Shown in pieces: positions 56,073 through 63,886 of a DNA stretch of 64,000 nt (positions are counted from its first letter, which is position 1; each line of letters begins with the position of its first letter). Both the position numbers and the translations under genes were made by a program. The notes beneath the pieces are model-generated. The model saw only the letters and a list, made by a program, of their open reading frames with translations, made no database searches and had not been told where the DNA came from. The stretch lies in NCBI RefSeq assembly GCF_001078375.1, contig NZ_BBXI01000014.1:62001-126000 (forward strand). The letters are read 5' to 3'. The stretch is from Veillonella tobetsuensis. Lineage in GTDB: Bacteria; Bacillota; Negativicutes; Veillonellales; Veillonellaceae.

Positions 56073-56660
56073 CTATTTAAAGCTAAATTGCGCATCCATA
56101 ATCATGTGTCGCAGTTGCTCAATGCGTACACCATTTGGTAGCTTATCCCTATAGAACTGCAAATTATAATAGTATCTAGTGCCTTCATAATCAGTAACGA
56201 ATACCATATCCGTCCTATTATTTAATGGCCAGCCATACATAAATTCAGCTAGTAAACTACGCACGCCATCATTATAGACCTCTATTACATCATCCTTAAT
56301 AGGCAATACCATCTTAACAGTCGGTTCAGGAATCGTTCTATCTTTAACAATCTCATTAACCTTAGCCTCTAAAGTGGAATCAATAGATTTAGCCTTTACA
56401 TGCATAAATACCCCATCAGAGGTTCTAAACACCCTACCATCAATATCCTTTGTTTCACCCTGCGTTTCAATAGCATCCTTTAATACGCGGAACTGGTAAG
56501 GTCCATAAAACTTTGTTTCTGTAAAAGTATCTAACGAATCATCATGTTGACCACTATGCTCATTCGTAACACGTATCATTGGTGTTATATCAATTGCTTG
56601 TGAAAGCAATGGTGTCGCTAGCAATACACCAAGGCTGATAGCACATATTATTCGTTTCAT
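56073..56660 (-). CDS. Secreted protein of the WNDGxPG paralogue family, short copy B
   Basis: This 195-residue protein has a signal peptide (KRIICAISLGVLLATPLLSQ, cleaved near QAID). The body matches parts of the larger relatives: KFYGPYQFRVLKDAIETQG corresponds to HRGPFTFRTLKNSK of the 48079 gene, and the end RIEQLRHMIMDAQFSFK corresponds to the C-terminal IxxLRxxIxDAxxS of the 62448 gene. The WNDGxPG segment is replaced by LLAEFMYGWPLNN. The start at 56660 has GGAGG 8 nt upstream. It is probably transcribed with the gene at 56678, 15 nt upstream. Confidence 0.72.
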   Translation of the reverse strand: MKRIICAISLGVLLATPLLSQAIDITPMIRVTNEHSGQHDDSLDTFTETKFYGPYQFRVLKDAIETQGETKDIDGRVFRTSDGVFMHVKAKSIDSTLEAKVNEIVKDRTIPEPTVKMVLPIKDDVIEVYNDGVRSLLAEFMYGWPLNNRTDMVFVTDYEGTRYYYNLQFYRDKLPNGVRIEQLRHMIMDAQFSFK

Positions 56661-56677
56661 CTCTACGTCCTCCATGA

Positions 56678-56992
56678 TTAACGATGATGCGGAAAATCCT
56701 GTTCAATATCCTCTCGATAATCGTCTTTGTACCGGATTTCATCAATCTCTGCTGGAGTCAACACACGGCCTTCAGCATTAACATATTCACGGAACTCATT
56801 AAAGTATATGCCTTCTACATCGGAAGGTTCTAATTGCGGCTCATACGATTCCACATTCCCATATGTACGATTGATTTCATCCAATATGCGATTCTGTTTC
56901 TCTATATCCGCATCATTATCTATTTGATTATTCGATGACCTAGATTTTGCAATAAGTGCAATAACGATAATGGCAATGATTAAGTACACCAT
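56678..56992 (-). CDS. Small membrane-anchored hypothetical protein
   Basis: This 104-residue protein has an N-terminal membrane anchor (VYLIIAIIVIALIAKSRSS) followed by an acidic soluble part (DADIEKQNRILDEINRTYG, GRVLTPAEIDEIRYKDDY). I do not recognise a family. A degenerate copy of its C-terminus lies at 57744-57830. It precedes the secreted gene at 56073 and is probably in the same transcript. Confidence 0.7.
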   Translation of the reverse strand: MVYLIIAIIVIALIAKSRSSNNQIDNDADIEKQNRILDEINRTYGNVESYEPQLEPSDVEGIYFNEFREYVNAEGRVLTPAEIDEIRYKDDYREDIEQDFPHHR

Positions 56993-57065
56993 ACGACGCT
57001 CCTACAATACAACTACTATCGTATTAATTGTAATATCTTGAGATAAATAAATTGTTTAAGTCATG

Positions 57066-57168
57066 AAAAAAGGCCCGACTGTGAAGTCAGACCGTTTCTT
57101 CAACATTAAATTCTAGAAGCGAAGTCTGGCGTCCAAACCATTTATGCCTCACTTTGATATAAATTATA
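57066..57168 (-). ncRNA. Small-RNA-like repeated element, copy 1
   Basis: On the minus strand a TATAAT box (57163-57168) is followed by ~90 nt ending in a GU-tolerant stem GGTCTGAC/GTCGGGCC-type and TTTTTT (57066-57092). The same ~118-bp block, nearly identical, recurs at 61291-61411. It contains GTGAGG then ATGG, but the resulting frames differ in length (11 versus 32 codons), so a structured RNA is likelier than a peptide. CCAGAC in the 5' part can pair with GTCTG in the terminator, so an attenuator leader is an alternative. Confidence 0.5.
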
Positions 57169-57175
57169 TCATATC

Positions 57176-57215
57176 TAAACACGGAAGGGAATTGAACAAT
57201 TTCCTTCCGTGTTTT
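57176..57215. terminator. Terminator-like hairpin after the gene at 57218
   Basis: AAACACGGAAGG and CCTTCCGTGTTT form a 12-bp stem immediately after the stop of the minus-strand gene at 57218. The T-run is short. The minus-strand promoter of the small-RNA-like element starts right after it. Confidence 0.65.
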
Positions 57216-57217
57216 GT

Positions 57218-57715
57218 TTACAAACCTTCATGGTGCACACGAATAGCATAAAACTCTTGAAATACAGGAGCTTGCTCCTCCATGAGATTTCTCATTGCAA
57301 TGAGTCTACGTTTTCCCACACGTCTATCTAAAACTGCAAAGATACGTACAATTAGATTATCACTAACCAAGCTCTTATCTATATTTTGATTCTCAAATTC
57401 ATCAAAAGCCTGATAAAAGCACCGCTGATCAAATACGCCTAATTCTAGTGCTGTATTGTCTATGAACGGAAAACCTTCATACATTCTTCGTTCATAGGTA
57501 TCATCTTTAGGAAACAGATGGGCCTTCACATATTGATTCCAATAATTGCCTTTTATAATTTCCTTACCATTATATCGTATAGCAGCCCGCCCCTCATGAT
57601 CAGGCGATTTACTATAAGTGGTAACAAAATATTGAATATGCCCTCGCAAGCTGATAGCAAGATATTCTGTTTCTAACTTATGCCGTATTCCAGACCACGT
57701 AGCCATAGGATTCAC
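57218..57715 (-). CDS. SF0329-like hypothetical protein
   Basis: This 165-residue soluble protein begins ATWSGIRHKLETEYLAISLR and has GHIQYFVTTYSKSPDHEGRA, IRYNGKEIIKGNYW and a helical C-terminus with RIFAVLDRRVGKRRLIAMRN. The W..I...LE....SLRGHIQY.TT.YS...D.EGRA.I arrangement resembles proteins annotated as the SF0329 family, whose function is unknown; the assignment is from memory and tentative. It is flanked by gene remnants upstream and the small-RNA-like element downstream. Confidence 0.7.
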   Translation of the reverse strand: MNPMATWSGIRHKLETEYLAISLRGHIQYFVTTYSKSPDHEGRAAIRYNGKEIIKGNYWNQYVKAHLFPKDDTYERRMYEGFPFIDNTALELGVFDQRCFYQAFDEFENQNIDKSLVSDNLIVRIFAVLDRRVGKRRLIAMRNLMEEQAPVFQEFYAIRVHHEGL

Positions 57716-57743
57716 ACCTCAACACACGAAACAAATATACACA

Positions 57744-57830
57744 TTACTTAAAAGGATAATTCTGCTCATAGTCCTCTTGATAATCTAGTTTATGACGAAC
57801 CGCATCAACTTCATTGGGACTTAGTACATT
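57744..57830 (-). pseudogene. C-terminal remnant of a paralogue of the 56678 gene
   Basis: The minus strand encodes NVLSPNEVDAVRHKLDYQED followed by YEQNYPFK and a stop, aligning with RVLTPAEIDEIRYKDDYRED and IEQDFPHHR at the end of the 56678 protein. A TGA precedes the segment (57831-57833), so there is no start and the gene is dead. It indicates that this locus once held another copy of that small membrane protein. Confidence 0.65.
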
Positions 57831-57849
57831 TCATATTACTATTATTGTA

Positions 57850-58136
57850 TCATAGTAAATCTACTTCACCCTTATAGGTATCTCCTAAGTTTGCAATCTT
57901 AGCATCTGAAATAATACTATGCAATAATCCAATATTATAATCATTCGTTGCACGATTATAATTAATCGTATGGATATAAAGATTATGAGCATCTTGAATA
58001 CTAAAGCGTAATTTACCAGTGCCATCCTTATACCCAAACACTGTGAGCACACCAGGAACGCCATCATTCCATATATACCTATGGCTTCCATGACGCATAC
58101 TCGGTTTAAGTTTTTTTCCATCAACTGAATCATTAG
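57850..58136 (-). pseudogene. C-terminal remnant of a WNDGxPG family protein
   Basis: The frame runs from about 58136 to 57850 and contains NDSVDGKKLKPSMRHGSHRY followed by IWNDGVPGVLTVFGYKDG, closely matching the last quarter of the genes at 48079 and 62448. An ATG at 58098 gives an 82-residue frame but no signal peptide, so it is most likely a truncated relic. The upstream part has been replaced by the promoter region of the divergent gene at 58192. Confidence 0.7.
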
Positions 58137-58191
58137 TATGATATAATATTAAATATTTACTAAGTTATGTATTTGAAAGGAGGAAAATATA

Positions 58192-59592
58192 ATGCAACAA
58201 TCATGGAAAATTGCATTTGCCTACATAGGTGTTATTGTAGGTGCAGGACTCTCGAGTGGACAAGATCTTCTACAATATTTTATAAGTTTTGGCCAAATAG
58301 GTCTTATTGGTGTTCTATTACTAGGTCTATTAAATGCCGCATTTGGTAAAATCATGCTTTCTTTGGGGAGCTACTATCGTGCAGACAATCATGAAGAAGT
58401 TTTTACACAGATTTCCCATCCTATTATTACAAGAATACTTGATTTTGTACTAATCTCTGGTAGCTTTATTATGGGATTTGTTATGATTGCTGGCGCAGGC
58501 TCAAACTTAGAACAACAATTTGGATTCCCTTTTTGGCTTGGTGGATTAATTTGCTCACTTTTAATCATAACCGTATCATTTATGAACTTTGACAAAATAA
58601 CCAGTGTTCTAGGTGTTTTTACACCTATCATGATTGTTATGATATTCATCATTACAGGCTACTCTTTTATTGGTAAAAGTCATGATTGGACTACATTAGA
58701 GGCTATAGCCCACACAATCAAACCAGCCACAAGCAATGTATGGTTTTCTGTCATTAATTATTATTCTCTATGTGCTATGACAGCTGTTTCTATGGCCTTT
58801 ATTTTAGGTGGTTCTGTTGTTCGTATTGGTATTGCTGAAAAAGGTGGCACTCGTGGCGGCCTATTAGTCGGATTAGTTGTTTTTATAGCTGCTATCTCTA
58901 TTTTTGCAAATCTAGATACAGTAAAAGATGCAGATTTGCCGATTCTTGCTATTGCCAATCAAATTCATCCTTGGCTAGCATATATATATGCAATCACAGT
59001 CTTTTCACTTATTTTTAATACAGCATTCTCTCTTTTTTATTCTATTGCTAGACGTTTTGCCAACGGCAGTACAAAAAGAATGAGAATTGTTATTATTTCT
59101 GTAGTAATCATAGGATATATATGTAGTTTCTTTGGTTTTAAAGATTTGATTAGTATCCTCTACCCAATTCTCGGTTATATGGGACTATTACTCCTAATTA
59201 TTCTTATTTATGGCTGGCTCCGTGATCGTAAAGATATCATTATGGAAAAACTCTTCCGAAGAAAGATGATCCATTTATCACTAAAAAAACATAGTCCTCA
59301 CAAAACACTATCAGAAGAAGAACGTGAACTATTCCACACATTAGGTGATATTAGTCAAGCAGATACAAAAGCTCTTAAAGAAGATATTCATGATGTAGCA
59401 AAAGAGATACTTTCAAATACGGAAACAGTTCAAGACTTAAAAGACTATGTAGAAGAGCATCTCACAATAGATGAAGAATTAATACATGAAAACATCAATA
59501 GTCTACAAGAACAGAAAGACTCTAAACAAGCTGATTCACCTAAAAATAAATTAACAAAAGAGTCTAATAAAAATAACAATAAGATAAAATGA
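58192..59592 (+). CDS. YkvI-family membrane protein (APC-like transporter)
   Basis: This 466-residue protein has ~10 membrane segments over residues 5-350 and a charged cytoplasmic tail (~110 residues, many Lys/Glu). It begins WKIAFAYIGVIVGAGLSSGQ, the GAGxxSGQ helix-break of YkvI proteins, which resemble amino-acid/Na+ symporters. The substrate is unknown. The start has AGGAGG 8 nt upstream. It overlaps the ThrE-type gene by 4 nt; pairing with an exporter suggests amino-acid traffic, by inference. Confidence 0.85.
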   Translation: MQQSWKIAFAYIGVIVGAGLSSGQDLLQYFISFGQIGLIGVLLLGLLNAAFGKIMLSLGSYYRADNHEEVFTQISHPIITRILDFVLISGSFIMGFVMIAGAGSNLEQQFGFPFWLGGLICSLLIITVSFMNFDKITSVLGVFTPIMIVMIFIITGYSFIGKSHDWTTLEAIAHTIKPATSNVWFSVINYYSLCAMTAVSMAFILGGSVVRIGIAEKGGTRGGLLVGLVVFIAAISIFANLDTVKDADLPILAIANQIHPWLAYIYAITVFSLIFNTAFSLFYSIARRFANGSTKRMRIVIISVVIIGYICSFFGFKDLISILYPILGYMGLLLLIILIYGWLRDRKDIIMEKLFRRKMIHLSLKKHSPHKTLSEEERELFHTLGDISQADTKALKEDIHDVAKEILSNTETVQDLKDYVEEHLTIDEELIHENINSLQEQKDSKQADSPKNKLTKESNKNNNKIK

Positions 59593-60839
59593 GTGATGAG
59601 GAAATAATGACCAGTGTAGAATTAGAAATTATATTAAAAGCTGGGAAAATACTTCTTAGTAGTGGTGCTGAAATCAGTCGTACAGAGGATACTATGAACT
59701 ACATAGCACGAGCTATGAATTTTAAAGATTTAGAAGCCTACGTATCCAATAGAGGTATTTTTGCAACTGCTAAGAAAGCTGATGGAACTGAAATTACTCG
59801 TATTTGTAACGTTCCTGAAGTCGATATTAACCTCAGTAAAATTGAATCTGTTAATGCTCTCTCCCGACGTGTCACACAAAAAAATATTACTATTGAGGAG
59901 ATTGAAAGTGAACTTAATCAAATTGATACCATGTCAGACTATTCTTTTTTTTGGAGATTAGTAGCTTATACGTTAGGAGCTTCGGGCTTTAGCTATGCAA
60001 TTGGTAGTTCTATAACAGACTCTATAATTGCCGGTATTATAGGCTTAATATTAGGCGTCTATATGTGTACGATTAAACGCATACTTAGTTCTGATGTATT
60101 GATTACCATTTTAGGTAGTATTCTAATAGCCTTATTGGGTAATCTCTTTATCCACTTTGAATTAGGCTCCAACCTATCAGTTATATTACTAGGAGCCATG
60201 ATTGACATTGTTCCCGGAGTTCCTTTCGTCAATGCTATTAGAGAGTATAGCCAGAATAACTATAATACAGGAATAACCCTTATGATGGGCGCGTTACTTA
60301 CCTGTATTTCAATGGCTGTAGGGGTCGCAGTAGTACAATCACTACTCTTCAACACACAAATGATTCCTCTTTATACCTCTAATTTAGATACTAATTCCTT
60401 AACCTCTATGTTTATGCGTAGTATAATGGCTGGTATTGGTACGACAGCATTTGCAATCTTATTCCGTGTAGCTAAACAACATTTTATCGATTGTACAATA
60501 TTAGGATTCATCTCATGGTTCTTGTTCTTAACATTATCTTCACTACAGTCTAATGTTATGCTCTCCATATTCATCAGTGGTTTTATCATCGCCATAGCAT
60601 CAAGAATATTGGCTGTTAAACGGAAATGCCCTGCTATAGTTTTCCTAATGACTAGCTTATTCCCTTTACTACCAGGGCTCAGCTTTTATCGATCCATTTA
60701 TTATATGCTAATGGGACAAGAAACTATTGCCATTAGCTTCGCAAAAGAATCCTTTTTGATAGCTTTTACAATTGCTATATCTATCGCAATTGTAAAACAT
60801 ATAAAACCACCACGAATCCAAAAAAACACTTATAAATAA
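59589..60839 (+). CDS. Threonine/serine exporter family protein (ThrE type)
   Basis: This 416-residue protein joins the two parts of ThrE: an N-terminal soluble plus membrane region (ELEIILKAGKILLSSGAEIS, RTEDTMNYIARAMN; PF06738-like) and a C-terminal membrane region (GFISWFLFLTLSSLQSNVML, PLLPGLSFYRSIYYMLMG; PF12821-like). Characterised ThrE exports threonine and serine. The ATG at 59589 overlaps the previous stop; an in-frame ATG at 59607 (MTSVELEIIL) has GAGG 5 nt upstream and may be the true start. Confidence 0.88.
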   Translation: MSDEEIMTSVELEIILKAGKILLSSGAEISRTEDTMNYIARAMNFKDLEAYVSNRGIFATAKKADGTEITRICNVPEVDINLSKIESVNALSRRVTQKNITIEEIESELNQIDTMSDYSFFWRLVAYTLGASGFSYAIGSSITDSIIAGIIGLILGVYMCTIKRILSSDVLITILGSILIALLGNLFIHFELGSNLSVILLGAMIDIVPGVPFVNAIREYSQNNYNTGITLMMGALLTCISMAVGVAVVQSLLFNTQMIPLYTSNLDTNSLTSMFMRSIMAGIGTTAFAILFRVAKQHFIDCTILGFISWFLFLTLSSLQSNVMLSIFISGFIIAIASRILAVKRKCPAIVFLMTSLFPLLPGLSFYRSIYYMLMGQETIAISFAKESFLIAFTIAISIAIVKHIKPPRIQKNTYK

Positions 60840-60904
60840 TATAACCTTATAACAAATTCATGTAAATGAAAGCATTTACAACGTAATTTCCAAATCTATT
60901 ACCT

Positions 60905-61020
60905 GTAAAAATATGATATATGTCACGTTTATGAAGCGGTACTTTCACGTAGATGCGCCATCAAAACTGTATTTCCTTTGGGTAAAAGCATTCTGTAATA
61001 GTTTACTAACTATATAATTT
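60905..61020 (+). pseudogene. Ghost of a second satP locus (upstream region fused to 3' end)
   Basis: Bases ~60905-60947 match the satP upstream region (55221-55263) with almost only transitions, including the CRP-like palindrome in diverged form (TATGATATATGTCACG). Directly after, 60962-61015 match the last codons and 3' flank of satP (AAAACTGTATT.CCT.TGGGTAAAAG, TAATAGTTT..., ACTATATAAT). The ~750 bp of coding sequence between is gone. This points to duplication followed by internal deletion. Confidence 0.65.
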
Positions 61021-61034
61021 ACTTGCACAATAAA

Positions 61035-61076
61035 AGAGGTTCCTATAAGTCACTACTGTGACCATTAGGAACCTCT
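61035..61076 (-). terminator. Conserved hairpin upstream of toxin copy 1 (candidate antisense-RNA terminator)
   Basis: AGAGGTTCCTA ... TAGGAACCTCT with an inner GTCAC/GTGAC helix forms a ~42-nt hairpin. The minus strand continues TTTTATTG, so it can terminate a minus-strand RNA covering the toxin leader. Copy 2 (63747-63788) keeps the outer helix and has GTCACC/GGTGAC inside, i.e. the pairing is preserved while the sequence varies. Confidence 0.55.
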
Positions 61077-61082
61077 AATCTA

Positions 61083-61111
61083 TTTACTTTTATAATTGAC
61101 GGCATTATATT
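61083..61111 (+). promoter_or_regulatory. Promoter of toxin copy 1
   Basis: TTTACT (61083-61088), exactly 17 bp, then TATATT (61106-61111). Both boxes and spacing are kept in copy 2 (63795-63823) even though spacer bases differ. A transcript from here would have a ~60-nt leader before the toxin ATG. Confidence 0.65.
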
Positions 61112-61174
61112 GAACTTGAGGCCTCTAAATGGGTCCAGCCTTAGCTAATCTTCTAGAGATTGGCGGTGATCAAT

Positions 61175-61252
61175 ATGAGTACATTTAAAGTGTTATCGTT
61201 AATGATTTCCTTTGGGATACTTGTAGCGACCATTATCATGGCAGCAAAGTGA
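61175..61252 (+). CDS. Holin-like type I toxin peptide, copy 1 (25 aa)
   Basis: The frame encodes MSTFKVLSLMISFGILVATI followed by IMAAK: a short polar start, one membrane-spanning helix and a Lys end. It fits the MSxFxxLxLMIxFxxLV pattern of holin-like toxin peptides (Hol-Tox; compare TxpA/BsrG-type toxins), which depolarise membranes when not silenced by an antisense RNA. GGCGGTGAT lies 4 nt upstream of the ATG. Copy 2 encodes the identical peptide with only synonymous differences, strong evidence of real coding. Which RNA is the antitoxin is unproven. Confidence 0.78.
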   Translation: MSTFKVLSLMISFGILVATIIMAAK

Positions 61253-61292
61253 TTGACCTCTAGCTGAAAGCTAGCTTTCTAATCGTGGCATG

Positions 61293-61396
61293 AAAAAAGG
61301 CCCGACATAGAAGTCAGACCGTTTCTTCAATTTTAAATTACTAGAAGCGAAGTCTGGCGCCGAAACCATTTATGCCTCACTTTGATATAAATTATA
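61293..61396 (-). ncRNA. Small-RNA-like repeated element, copy 2, convergent with the toxin
   Basis: This is nearly identical to the element at 57066-57168: TATAAT at 61391-61396, ~90 nt, then a GGTCTGAC stem and TTTTTT at 61293-61320. It converges on toxin copy 1, ending ~40 bp after the toxin stop, so a toxin mRNA with a 3' extension would overlap it, as txpA and ratA RNAs do in Bacillus. The solo copy at 57 kb without a toxin argues that the element also has an independent role. Confidence 0.5.
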
Positions 61397-61481
61397 TCAT
61401 ATCTAAATAGGGAAAGGAATCCCATACGATTTCTTTTTTGTTTTAAAACATAATAAACCTATGCAAGAAATAATATGCGAA

Positions 61482-62251
61482 CTAATCTTCACTGTAGTCA
61501 ATATAAATATGTACAGAATTTGCTGGCCCCGCTAAACTACGGCCGATTTCAATCGTCATAGGTCCATACTTTATAAAGGATCTATTATTCTTATCACGAA
61601 TTATATGTGGCATAGTATAGAAAAATAAATTCATTATCTTATCAAAGTCATTTATAATTTCTTCCTTACCTAACAACAAAATAGGTTCTTGATTTTTTCT
61701 TTGAAAATGTACACAGCACTCATCAGCAAGTGAATCATAAAAAGAATGCTTATCTACATATCCAGTTTCTAACCAAATACTAATGGCTGTAAGCCAATCC
61801 AAAAAATCAACAGGCTCCTTATAAAAAATGTAATCTATAGGAGGGGAATTATTTTCAGCACGATGTTTATCAAGTCTAAAACTCGGAATATTATTACTAA
61901 CAATAATTTTGTTAATAAAATTATTTGAATCTAACTCAATAAACATACCTATAGCATAATTGTCCATTTCATTGTATGCAATAGCGAGCCCTCTTTCACC
62001 TTCATAAAAAACTCTTTTTCGTTGGTTCCCTCACTAAGTGTCATCATATGTGCATACACAGCTAAATTATCATCTCTGGTCCTTTTTGCCATTGAATTTA
62101 AAAAATCATATACTTCTATCTTTCCATTTTTTAATATATTCCTCTCAACATTAATATACTGACAATTATCTGCTAACAAATTATTAATCCCCTTAAAATC
62201 AGCATATTCTAATGCAGATTTAAATATTAATAACACATGATTTACATTCAT
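61482..62251 (-). pseudogene. NTF2-like hypothetical protein, frameshifted paralogue of the 50548 gene
   Basis: Two frames (62251-61949 and 61967-61482) together align end to end with the intact protein at 50548: NVNHVLLIFKSALEYADFKG versus TEIQALLLLKASLESSDLHG, and DWLTAISIWLETGYVDKHSF versus DWIAALSIWLEIDNLDVDDF. The break is at a T6 run on the minus strand (62006-62011); a seventh T would give KEFFYEGERGLAIAY and a 256-residue protein. It is either a decayed gene, a slippage switch or a sequencing error. The acidic C-terminal tail of the paralogue is absent. Confidence 0.78.
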
Positions 62252-62447
62252 CTAGGACACCACTTTCAATAAAAGAAAAACTGATTATTAGCGCCTTAAT
62301 TACTGAATTGGATACAATAAAATAAATCATACCACTTGCATCTCATAATAATTTCATTATATAGTAAGAATTTATTAAAATAAATCTATAAAATCCAAAA
62401 TTCAGAAGGGTAGATAGGGCTTTTTTACTATAAGATAAAAATAAGGA

Positions 62448-63665
62448 TTAGATAAACCAAACATCCTCTTGATACATATTACCAGTGTCAGATAATGTTG
62501 CATCTGTAATTAATTTTCGTAACTGCACCTTGATATATGCACCATTATCTAAGGGATAGTGGATTGAATTTTGGTATTTAAAACTGTCATCATAAGTAAT
62601 AAACATCAATATCCCCTGTCGATTATCTAATTCAAGATCTAGTAATAAACCTGGCATACCATCATTCCAAACAAAGGAATGGCTACCTTTGGTAATCTTT
62701 GGGGATCCAGGAAATCCAAAGAACTCAGCAGTCTTATTATCTAGTTTATGTAACAGATCAATTTCGTCAAATGAACTAAATATACCCTTTTCCAAATTAT
62801 TCGCAGGGTCAATCAAAATTTGTTGCCTTATATCTTTATCAACTGTGAAAGTCACACCATCTATTTTAACATTAGGGTTATTTTCTTTAACGGCTGTTTT
62901 AGGAACTCTAAAAGAATATTTCTTATAGTTTTCTACTCGGCTATAGTCATCTAAATCTTGAAGAGAATGAATTGAAGGCAATACATAATTAGCCATTATT
63001 TTATTAATATCATTTGATGTGACACTCTCCGTTACACGAGGATACAGAATAACATTATATGCTTGCTTAGGATGCTTACTCAACTCAAAATTTAAAGCAA
63101 TAATGTCCATATCTACAGCACCAGTAAGAGTTATTTTTCTCCAGTAACTTTTACTAAGACCATCATATTTAAAAACCATATCTGTTTTATCAGGAGAATA
63201 TGGCATTTTATTTTCAATAATAGCAGTAACAATCATTGGGGACTGAAATAAATAACCAGCCGCTGCATCTGGAAAATCACTTAATGCCTCTTTTTGTACT
63301 ACACTAAATGGTAATGTTACTGATAGGCCGCCCTTTTTATTATGTAAATTCACTACTGTGTTACCATCATACTTACGGCGCTCAATAGTATAAATCTCAT
63401 TTTTTAAGGCTTCTACTGCATCGTCATCTACAACTACACCAAACTCTTGATTAAAGCGCTCTTTAGAATAAGCGGAAAATGAATCTGCCTTCTTTTTTAA
63501 TCTCTCATCATATGTAGACTCAATTTTATTAGTCGTATATACCGCTTGTACATATGCATCACGCGAAATACTTGGATCCGCACCAGGAAGTTTCACATCA
63601 ACAGCATAACTAGAACCACTAATAGCGCTCAATACAATAGCACTTAATAATAATCGTTTTAACAT
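62448..63665 (-). CDS. Secreted protein of the WNDGxPG paralogue family, copy C
   Basis: This 405-residue protein has a signal peptide (LKRLLLSAIVLSAISGSSYA), then VDVKLPGADPSISRDAYVQA, matching copy A at 48079 (SVNIPGADATVSVDEYQNYR). Near ~320 it has GSHSFVWNDGMPGLLLDLEL, and it ends with VQLRKLITDATLSDTGNMYQ. The start is the ATG at 63665, with GGAGAG 7 nt upstream. No known domain is recognised; an envelope role is likely. It lies next to the frameshifted NTF2-like gene, mirroring the 48-51 kb neighbourhood. Confidence 0.8.
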   Translation of the reverse strand: MLKRLLLSAIVLSAISGSSYAVDVKLPGADPSISRDAYVQAVYTTNKIESTYDERLKKKADSFSAYSKERFNQEFGVVVDDDAVEALKNEIYTIERRKYDGNTVVNLHNKKGGLSVTLPFSVVQKEALSDFPDAAAGYLFQSPMIVTAIIENKMPYSPDKTDMVFKYDGLSKSYWRKITLTGAVDMDIIALNFELSKHPKQAYNVILYPRVTESVTSNDINKIMANYVLPSIHSLQDLDDYSRVENYKKYSFRVPKTAVKENNPNVKIDGVTFTVDKDIRQQILIDPANNLEKGIFSSFDEIDLLHKLDNKTAEFFGFPGSPKITKGSHSFVWNDGMPGLLLDLELDNRQGILMFITYDDSFKYQNSIHYPLDNGAYIKVQLRKLITDATLSDTGNMYQEDVWFI

Positions 63666-63746
63666 ATACATCTCTCCACAAAATAGTAATTTTAACAGTA
63701 TTGTAACATAATAAAAAGATATTGATAAAATTAATTACAAAACGAA

Positions 63747-63788
63747 AGAGGTTCCTATTGGTCACCTAGGTGACTATTAGGAACCTCT
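63747..63788 (-). terminator. Conserved hairpin upstream of toxin copy 2
   Basis: AGAGGTTCCTA and TAGGAACCTCT enclose the perfect 14-bp palindrome GTCACCTAGGTGAC. On the minus strand TTTCGTTTTG follows. It is the equivalent of the hairpin at 61035, with changed but still paired inner bases. Confidence 0.55.
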
Positions 63789-63886
63789 AATCTATTTACT
63801 TTTATTATTTACAACATTATATTGAACTTGAGGCCTCTAAATGGGTCCAGCCTTAGCTAATCTTCTAGAGATTGGCGGTGATCAAT

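Larger units (their letters stand above)
61035..61290 (+). repeat. Toxin module, direct repeat copy 1
   Basis: The module comprises hairpin, promoter, leader, 25-codon frame and tail. It repeats at 63747-64000, where the window ends inside the tail. Outside the two modules the flanks differ upstream; downstream of copy 1 lies the small-RNA-like element. Confidence 0.9.

Noticed and set aside
57106-57141. Conserved short peptide (starting MVWTPDFAS) in the small-RNA-like element
   Set aside because: In copy 2 the frame differs in length and runs through the terminator; conservation is at the nucleotide level. It is kept only as an alternative.
57885-58133. Alternative 82-codon minus-strand frame overlapping the WNDGxPG fragment
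   Set aside because: It is out of frame with the clear family homology and has no recognisable composition or RBS.
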